Source: a virus
Direction: 5' to 3' (one strand)
IMG/VR virus record: IMGVR_UViG_3300033153_008203
Span: 81,070 to 145,069 of that record
DNA length: 64,000 nucleotides
In this document: one piece after another, positions 60,410 through 64,000 of the stretch
Numbering within the stretch: the first letter of the stretch is position 1
Layout: each line of letters begins with the position of its first letter
Made by a program: the position numbers and the translations under genes
Notes under the pieces: model-generated
The model's database searches: none
Told to the model about the DNA's origin: nothing
What the model saw: the letters and a program-made list of their open reading frames with translations, nothing else

Positions 60410-60622
60410 ATGGGCATTAAAGTAGTAGCAATATCTGGTGATGATGATACTTCCATAAGTATGCAGATCAGCGATGAGACAATCATACTCGGTGAGAAGC
60501 CCACTGATGTAGGAACAGTAGAAATCGGCTATGTAGATATAACATGTAGTGAAGCAAGGAAGCTTGGACAGGAACTCATAGAACTATCTAATAAGATGAG
60601 CTGGCCAAATACTCTCGGTTAA
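60410..60622 (+). CDS. Small hypothetical protein, 70 aa
   Basis: Start at 60410 (AAGGAGGATATC-ATG, MGIKVVAISGDDD), since the longer frame would start inside the repeated CGTGATTCAC element (60389-60397). Acidic with short beta stretches, ends LSNKMSWPNTLG. No family. First gene after the terminator at 60327-60359, so it must be transcribed from a new promoter, possibly the repeat. Confidence 0.58.
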   Translation: MGIKVVAISGDDDTSISMQISDETIILGEKPTDVGTVEIGYVDITCSEARKLGQELIELSNKMSWPNTLG

Positions 60623-60632
60623 TCATACGTGA
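60619..60632 (+). repeat. 14-bp direct repeat, left copy, flanking the tRNA
   Basis: TTAATCATACGTGA here is repeated exactly at 60733-60746, on the other side of the tRNA. The left copy extends to TTAATCATACGTGATTCAC. Related sequences occur at 59241-59257 and 60381-60397. Confidence 0.75.
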
Positions 60633-60641
60633 TTCACATAT

Positions 60642-60729
60642 GCAGAGGTGGTGAAACTGGTAAACACGCTGGCCTTGGCAGTGGTAAGCTCGCTACTTAC
60701 TTTTGCAGGTTCGACTCCTGCCCTTTGCA
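60642..60729 (+). tRNA. Atypical 88-nt tRNA, Leu-like D-arm, anticodon uncertain
   Basis: The acceptor GCAGAGG pairs with CCTTTGC (one G-T wobble) with discriminator A, the T-arm GCAGG-TTCGACT-CCTGC is perfect, and the D-arm TGGTGAAACTGGTAAACAC resembles tRNA-Leu. The middle is unclear: GTAAG-CTCGCTA-CTTAC is a perfect 5-bp stem with a 7-nt loop that could be a long variable arm, or the anticodon arm itself (anticodon would be CGC) if ~12 nt are inserted in the D region. If it is the variable arm, no clean anticodon stem remains. CCA is not encoded. Confidence 0.7.
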
Positions 60730-60732
60730 ACG

Positions 60733-60746
60733 TTAATCATACGTGA
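60733..60746 (+). repeat. 14-bp direct repeat, right copy
   Basis: Exact repeat of TTAATCATACGTGA. The same TTAATCAT core occurs after many genes of the array (see 61564, 62203, 62835). Confidence 0.75.
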
Positions 60747-60851
60747 CTATACAGCCGTTAAACTCTGAAACCTAGCTCCTAGTATTCATGTGATATTTAA
60801 AGCCCCTGAGTGGAGTATACGAGCCTTAGAGGATACAATTAGAAGGAGAAG

Positions 60852-61037
60852 ATGATGCAAATATTCGATATAATATTCTTATCATGTATGTGCTTTGCAA
60901 GTGGGATAGCTCTTGGTATTCAAATAGGTGTCTCGCTTCATAAGGATGCGGCTATTAAATCAGGTCATAGTAGATACAATGAGATGACTGGTATATTTGA
61001 GTGGAAAGAGATAGATAAAAAAGAAGATAAAGGATGA
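60852..61037 (+). CDS. Small membrane protein, 61 aa
   Basis: Two ATGs in tandem with SD AGAAGGAGAAG. Hydrophobic N-terminal segment (IFDIIFLSCMCFASGIALGIQIG) followed by a charged tail (EWKEIDKKEDKG). Probably a single-span membrane protein. Function unknown. Confidence 0.6.
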   Translation: MMQIFDIIFLSCMCFASGIALGIQIGVSLHKDAAIKSGHSRYNEMTGIFEWKEIDKKEDKG

Positions 61038-61053
61038 TTACTCGGAGGATATC

Positions 61054-61164
61054 ATGCAAGAAGCGTTACTGACGATAATGGTAGCAATGTCAACAATAGC
61101 TATAAGCACTCCTATGTGGTTCATAGTAAGAGAACTACGAAAAATAAAAGAAAAAATAAGGTAA
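61054..61164 (+). CDS. Small membrane protein, 36 aa
   Basis: ATG at 61054 with SD CTCGGAGGATATC. Hydrophobic (LLTIMVAMSTIAISTPMWFIV) then a basic tail (RELRKIKEKIR). Short but with a strong Shine-Dalgarno in a region where small genes are the rule. Confidence 0.55.
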   Translation: MQEALLTIMVAMSTIAISTPMWFIVRELRKIKEKIR

Positions 61165-61349
61165 AAGTGATTAACCTCAGAGATTGGCTCTTATATACCG
61201 GTTTTATCATATAATTGTCGAAGGGGAGCCTATCTGTGTACAGGAAATTTCTATATATCCAGCTGTAAGCTATATGTATTCTCTATTATATAGTGAAGCT
61301 CTGGCGTAACACTCTGTTACTCTAACGCTAATCATTTAGGAGAACTATC
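61165..61349 (+). other. Intergenic interval, no gene seen
   Basis: This 185-nt stretch contains no convincing reading frame. It includes a TTAATCAT-type repeat near its end (CTCTAACGCTAATCATTT, 61319-61336) and is AT-rich, with -10-like sequences but no good promoter. Confidence 0.5.
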
Positions 61350-61562
61350 ATGTATAAGAATACTGTTGAGTACCATAATACAGATAGAAGCGGAACAATC
61401 ATGACTATAAATGGTAACTTAGTTAATCATTTACCAGTGAATAATTCGCTCTTTACAGTAAATGGTAAAAACTATACTGTTGATAATATTGTACATGATT
61501 ATACCTATGTTGATGGAGAACTTATTAGTATACATATATGGGTATATTGTACTGCACATTAA
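61350..61562 (+). CDS. Small hypothetical protein, 70 aa
   Basis: Not recognised. Beta-prone with Asn, Tyr and Asp (FTVNGKNYTVDNIVHDYTYVDGE) and one late Cys. SD TTTAGGAGAACTATC. Preceded by one of the repeated AATCAT elements. No function proposed. Confidence 0.58.
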   Translation: MYKNTVEYHNTDRSGTIMTINGNLVNHLPVNNSLFTVNGKNYTVDNIVHDYTYVDGELISIHIWVYCTAH

Positions 61563-61641
61563 TACTCTGACGTTAATCATGAGAACTTGTTCGAATGTTG
61601 GATGAGTTATAGTTACATTAATCATTTAATTGGAAAGTAAG

Positions 61642-61725
61642 ATGAAAGATACTTGGAAACTATTTATATTATCAATCATGTTGTTTGTATGTTACTGCTT
61701 ACTGGAAGTAAAGGGGTGTATATAA
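61642..61725 (+). CDS. Very small membrane peptide, 27 aa
   Basis: ATG at 61642, stop UAA overlapping the next ATG (ATATAATG). Charged start (MKDTWK) followed by LFILSIMLFVCYCLLEV. The overlap with the next gene and the membrane character support a real gene, though it is short. Confidence 0.45.
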   Translation: MKDTWKLFILSIMLFVCYCLLEVKGCI

Positions 61726-61904
61726 TGCCACAGATACATAGGTCTCAACTTAGTAGATGGTATGCTAAAAGAGATAGAAAGAATCTATCAGTTGCTGATA
61801 AGAGACTGATGGATAGAACTGTTATAGTTATGTACATATGCATGGGTATAATTATAGGAGTTGTTATCTATGCTATATGTAGTATATATGCTATTACATG
61901 GTAA
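61725..61904 (+). CDS. Small membrane protein, 59 aa
   Basis: ATG at 61725 overlapping the previous stop. Basic N-terminal half (HRSQLSRWYAKRDRKNLSV) and a C-terminal hydrophobic span (TVIVMYICMGIIIGVVIYAI). The topology suggests an inner-membrane protein. Function unknown. Confidence 0.58.
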   Translation: MPQIHRSQLSRWYAKRDRKNLSVADKRLMDRTVIVMYICMGIIIGVVIYAICSIYAITW

Positions 61905-61937
61905 GCTATGATTTAAAAGATGCCCGGCAAAAATAAA
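61905..61937 (+). repeat. Intergenic CCCGGC element, copy b
   Basis: GCTATGATTTAAAAGATGCCCGGCAAAAATAAA lies between two genes. Copies c and e share CTATGATTTAAAAGAT. It is not a coding sequence and recurs before small genes. Confidence 0.6.
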
Positions 61938-61954
61938 GAACTCTGAGGTGTATC

Positions 61955-62203
61955 ATGTTAGAAGAACAACAAATAGTAATGGATGCTTTACTTAAACAGA
62001 ACAGTCCAGAGGCTATCATGAGAAGGATAAGATTCAATGAACCACTGTTAAAAGAAGATGGTTCTCTTCATCAGGTTATGTTGAAAATTGCAGGTAAACC
62101 TTATAGGTGTCACTGTGGTTGTAATGTATTTCACCATCCAGACAAAGAAAACTTAAGCCTCTATGAATGTAATAGCTGTAAAGCAGTATTTAGCTCTGAG
62201 TGA
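61955..62203 (+). CDS. Zinc-ribbon protein, 82 aa
   Basis: C-terminal zinc ribbon with CHCGCNVFHHPDKENLSLYECNSC (two Cys pairs and His residues) following a helical N-terminus. SD CTGAGGTGTATC. Another of the recurring small zinc-binding proteins. Confidence 0.65.
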   Translation: MLEEQQIVMDALLKQNSPEAIMRRIRFNEPLLKEDGSLHQVMLKIAGKPYRCHCGCNVFHHPDKENLSLYECNSCKAVFSSE

Positions 62204-62300
62204 AACTCTGTCGTTAATCATTCTATTAGTTGCTGAGTAATAGTGATTAGTATTATATATTATCTTATACGTAATATAAGACTTAAAAATAAGCTTAAAA

Positions 62301-62333
62301 GGCTTATGATTTAAAAATGCCCGCCAAATAAAG
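62301..62333 (+). repeat. Intergenic CCCGCC element, copy c
   Basis: GGCTTATGATTTAAAAATGCCCGCCAAATAAAG stands upstream of the next gene, matching copy b over TATGATTTAAAA.ATGCCCG.CAAA. Confidence 0.6.
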
Positions 62334-62342
62334 AGGAATACT

Positions 62343-62543
62343 ATGAAACCACAATATATTGACGATGTTACTGCTGAAGATACACTATCTCTCATGTGTT
62401 CCCAATCTGATTGTAATGGATACACGAAGCTATATGACCAGGAAGCGTTCAATGCTTCTGACAATATGGTTGTAATACCTATGAAATGTGTTAAATGTGG
62501 ACATGAAGTCTGTATTAACATCGATGTAGTCGTGCCTAAGTAA
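62343..62543 (+). CDS. Zinc-binding protein, 66 aa
   Basis: CSQSDCNGY and CVKCGHEVC give two cysteine pairs around a polar middle, a small zinc ribbon. SD AGAGGAATACT. Preceded by element copy c. Confidence 0.65.
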   Translation: MKPQYIDDVTAEDTLSLMCSQSDCNGYTKLYDQEAFNASDNMVVIPMKCVKCGHEVCINIDVVVPK

Positions 62544-62580
62544 TACTCTTTCTGTTGACATAATAGAAGAGATATAATAA

Positions 62581-62606
62581 ATTAAAAGTTTCCGGCCAAT
62601 CACAAG
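62581..62606 (+). repeat. Intergenic element, copy d (diverged)
   Basis: ATTAAAAGTTTCCGGCCAATCACAAG resembles the other copies in spacing and base content but is diverged in the core. Confidence 0.4.
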
Positions 62607-62615
62607 GAGTCAATC

Positions 62616-62759
62616 ATGGTACTACAGATAGGAGGATTTATAACAACGTTATCTCAAACACAGGTGATTATTATATGTATAGCTAGTGCACTTATTGTAC
62701 ACTTTTTAGATATCTTCTTGATAAATAAACATAAAAGAATTATAAGGGAAAACAAATGA
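62616..62759 (+). CDS. Small membrane protein, 47 aa
   Basis: ATG at 62616 with SD CAAGGAGTCAATC. Hydrophobic middle (QTQVIIICIASALIVHFLDIFLI) and basic tail (KHKRIIRENK). It ends with UGA overlapping the next ATG (ATGA). Confidence 0.55.
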   Translation: MVLQIGGFITTLSQTQVIIICIASALIVHFLDIFLINKHKRIIRENK

Positions 62760-62848
62760 AAAGATTTATGGAGTTTAGCTTACTACAAGGCATATTTATA
62801 TGGATTGCTTCTAAAATCAGAAAAATAAAAAAGAAACTCAGAGGTTAA
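62756..62848 (+). CDS. Very small basic membrane-like peptide, 30 aa
   Basis: ATG overlaps the previous stop (AAATGA). MKRFMEFSLLQGIFIWIASKIRKIKKKLRG: hydrophobic middle and strongly basic tail, the composition of membrane-active peptides. Short, so tentative. Confidence 0.42.
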   Translation: MKRFMEFSLLQGIFIWIASKIRKIKKKLRG

Positions 62849-62850
62849 TC

Positions 62851-63030
62851 ATAGTATTTAAAATAGGAAACACTAGAACTAATAAACATCATGAAACAAT
62901 AGTCACAGAACATGATACCAAAGAATAGCTTACGCTAACATGTGATCATATTGGTAAGCCATATATAGATCAATATGGAAGATCTTGGACAGTAACAAAA
63001 AACCATACACTTGAGCTTGTAACATCTTAA
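62851..63030 (+). pseudogene. Decayed small gene (ATA in place of ATG, in-frame UAG)
   Basis: A 59-codon frame starts at 62851 with ATA where ATG would fit the spacing to GAGGTTAATC, and has a single UAG at codon 26 (62926-62928). The sequence otherwise looks coding (VFKIGNTRTNKHHETIVTE ... CDHIGKPYIDQYGRSW). So a small gene inactivated by two point changes, or read with unusual start and suppression. Nothing else supports recoding. Confidence 0.45.
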
Positions 63031-63256
63031 TAATCATATTTAACCCCAGCGTTAATTATTTGTTATAGTTTTATAGATAGTGCTCATGTATTCTATTAGA
63101 TGCTAAGTAGTATAGAGATGTTTATATGTTCTCTCTTTATAAAAGTCTTAGTAGTGATAAGTCCAAGATGTCTTGTTGGAGTAATGTATGGAGGAGGAAT
63201 CGAACTCCATTAAAGCTATGATTTAAAAGATATCCCACCGGGATAAGGAGAATACT
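63031..63256 (+). other. Intergenic interval with element copy e
   Basis: No gene is seen. It holds GCTATGATTTAAAAGATATCCCACCGG (63215-63241), related to copies b and c, and AT-rich sequence with a partial TTAATTAT repeat at 63052-63059. A tRNA-like T-arm fragment on the minus strand near 63196-63210 is not supported by an acceptor. Confidence 0.5.
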
Positions 63257-63454
63257 ATGCATTGCAGAGAAATGGAGAGACTCACATTCTTAGAAAAAAG
63301 AGATGGTAAAGAAGGTACTATAGCATTTGCTAAGCAAGGGATAATCTCATATAGACGATCTGTACTTAAATCAAGAACGTTGTATAGAGACAAGATGATA
63401 GAAAGCTATTTATGCTTTAAGAAGTATTTGTCCTATCAGTCTATAAGGAGCTGA
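63257..63454 (+). CDS. Small basic hypothetical protein, 65 aa
   Basis: Not recognised. Basic and helical (MERLTFLEKRDGKEGT; YRRSVLKSRTLYRDKMIESYL). SD AAGGAGAATACT. It follows element copy e and ends 3 bp before the next gene. No motif to suggest a role. Confidence 0.58.
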   Translation: MHCREMERLTFLEKRDGKEGTIAFAKQGIISYRRSVLKSRTLYRDKMIESYLCFKKYLSYQSIRS

Positions 63455-63457
63455 ATT

Positions 63458-63691
63458 ATGAAAGAGATACATATAAAAGTAACTACCGCTGGTGGCAAAG
63501 TAATAGACTCTAAATCCCAAGCACATAATGCTAAGGTTCAAAAAAGCTTTGAAGAGCTTGTTGAATCAATTCCTAATATGAATTATCTGACTCTTGTTAC
63601 AGATACTGATAAGGCATACATATATGAAGAAACTCTTGCTAATAGTGTAATTGAGCTAGTTATATTTGATCCAGAAGAGGATAGGTGTTAA
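63458..63691 (+). CDS. Small hypothetical protein, 77 aa
   Basis: Not recognised. Acidic C-terminus, N-terminal beta strand (KEIHIKVTTAGGKVIDSKS), then a helix. SD ATAAGGAGCTGAATT. It is preceded by a 65-aa gene and followed by an element copy. Confidence 0.58.
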   Translation: MKEIHIKVTTAGGKVIDSKSQAHNAKVQKSFEELVESIPNMNYLTLVTDTDKAYIYEETLANSVIELVIFDPEEDRC

Positions 63692-63712
63692 AGGTATCCC
63701 GCCAATTTACAT
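63690..63712 (+). repeat. Intergenic CCCGCC element, copy f
   Basis: AAAGGTATCCCGCCAATTTACAT, sharing the core ATCCCGCCAA with the copies at 40781 and 53844, lies before the last gene. Confidence 0.6.
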
Positions 63713-63771
63713 GGGTATTATTCTCTCTCTATTGTAATTAAATTTATTTTTATTATAAGAGAGGTGTAGCC

Positions 63772-64000
63772 ATGGTACGATTCATAGAAGAAGCACTCAG
63801 AAGCTATCAAACTTCAGGTGTGTGCATAGTAAATAATCCCAAAGAAAGCAATCTAAGAATCGAGACCATGAATGGTGAGATATTCATTCAGGTAAATAAA
63901 AGCGTGAACATAGGCGAGGTACTCGAACTATGCAGCGTTGATGTAGACTCAGCTGCTCATGAAATGGCTGAGATAGTTGCCAAGAAGATGTGTAACTTAA
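63772..64000 (+). CDS. Hypothetical protein, truncated by the window end (76+ aa)
   Basis: ATG at 63772 with SD AGAGAGGTGTAGCC. The reading frame is open to the end of the window (76 codons plus one base). The visible part reads MVRFIEEALRSYQTSG and then an acidic/hydrophobic mix with two Cys. No family recognised. Its leader is a third copy of the pyrimidine-rich leader seen before RNase HI. Confidence 0.6.
   Translation, partial: MVRFIEEALRSYQTSGVCIVNNPKESNLRIETMNGEIFIQVNKSVNIGEVLELCSVDVDSAAHEMAEIVAKKMCNL

Noticed and set aside
62553-62575. TTGACA ... TATAAT as a promoter before a small gene
   Set aside because: The two hexamers are only 12 bp apart, too close for sigma70 polymerase.
63190-63216. 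Partial tRNA on the minus strand (GGAGTTCGATTCCTCC)
   Set aside because: A T-arm-like piece is present but no matching acceptor or D-arm is found on either side.

Overview
The window is part of a large contractile-tailed bacteriophage genome (a myovirus-type member of Caudoviricetes). It has sheath, tube, baseplate, HK97-type head and terminase genes, with almost no free space between them. Base composition is AT-rich and most starts follow AGGAG-like Shine-Dalgarno sequences. Several sigma70-type promoters (TTGACA-17-TATAAT) occur. The host cannot be named from the sequence.

Layout. (1) 18-44496, minus strand: one late virion operon read from high to low coordinates. It begins with small genes and a Cys-rich protein, then a PD-(D/E)XK nuclease with a hydrophobic N-terminus and three Gly/Ala-rich hydrophobic proteins. 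Next come an intein-split terminase large subunit, connector-region genes, a portal-MuF fusion, a prohead protease-scaffold, an abundant head protein, the major capsid protein, neck proteins, the tail sheath, three paralogous tail-tube proteins and two chaperone-like proteins. Two giant proteins follow at the tape-measure position, then a giant hub/peptidase fusion and the baseplate genes. (2) 44588-56264, minus strand: accessory and metabolic genes (ThyX, MazG-like, many small Cys-motif proteins, a receiver-domain protein, a stray tail-tube-like protein), two broken HNH endonuclease genes, strong 17-bp-spaced promoters and a structured ~450-nt non-coding interval. (3) 56476-64000, plus strand: a divergent array of very small genes (zinc ribbons, single-span membrane peptides, an RNase HI and one unusual tRNA) separated by recurring intergenic sequence elements.

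The most striking observation is in the 1477-aa protein at 10086-14519. It carries both active-site signatures of two-barrel RNA polymerases in one chain: K599-x2-G-x2-G-x-K607 (compare RpoB KMAGRHGNK) and R1012-x-P followed 40 residues later by D1052-x-D-G-D (compare RpoC NADFDGD). It lies among tail genes, so I infer a virion-packaged single-chain RNA polymerase, analogous to the crAss-like phage virion polymerase and to YonO. The adjacent giant protein (1412-aa extein) carries a LAGLIDADG intein in a sequence that is presumably conserved. The recurring intergenic elements of the plus-strand array, most of which lack a clear sigma70 promoter, are candidate recognition sites for this enzyme; that link is inference.

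Other points: an in-frame UGA at codon 12 of one gene; two tail chaperones in the same frame separated by one UAA; three gene breaks that would each be repaired by one extra base in a homopolymer; a nested scaffold start inside the protease gene; and an M15 peptidase domain fused to the baseplate hub that lacks the usual Glu.
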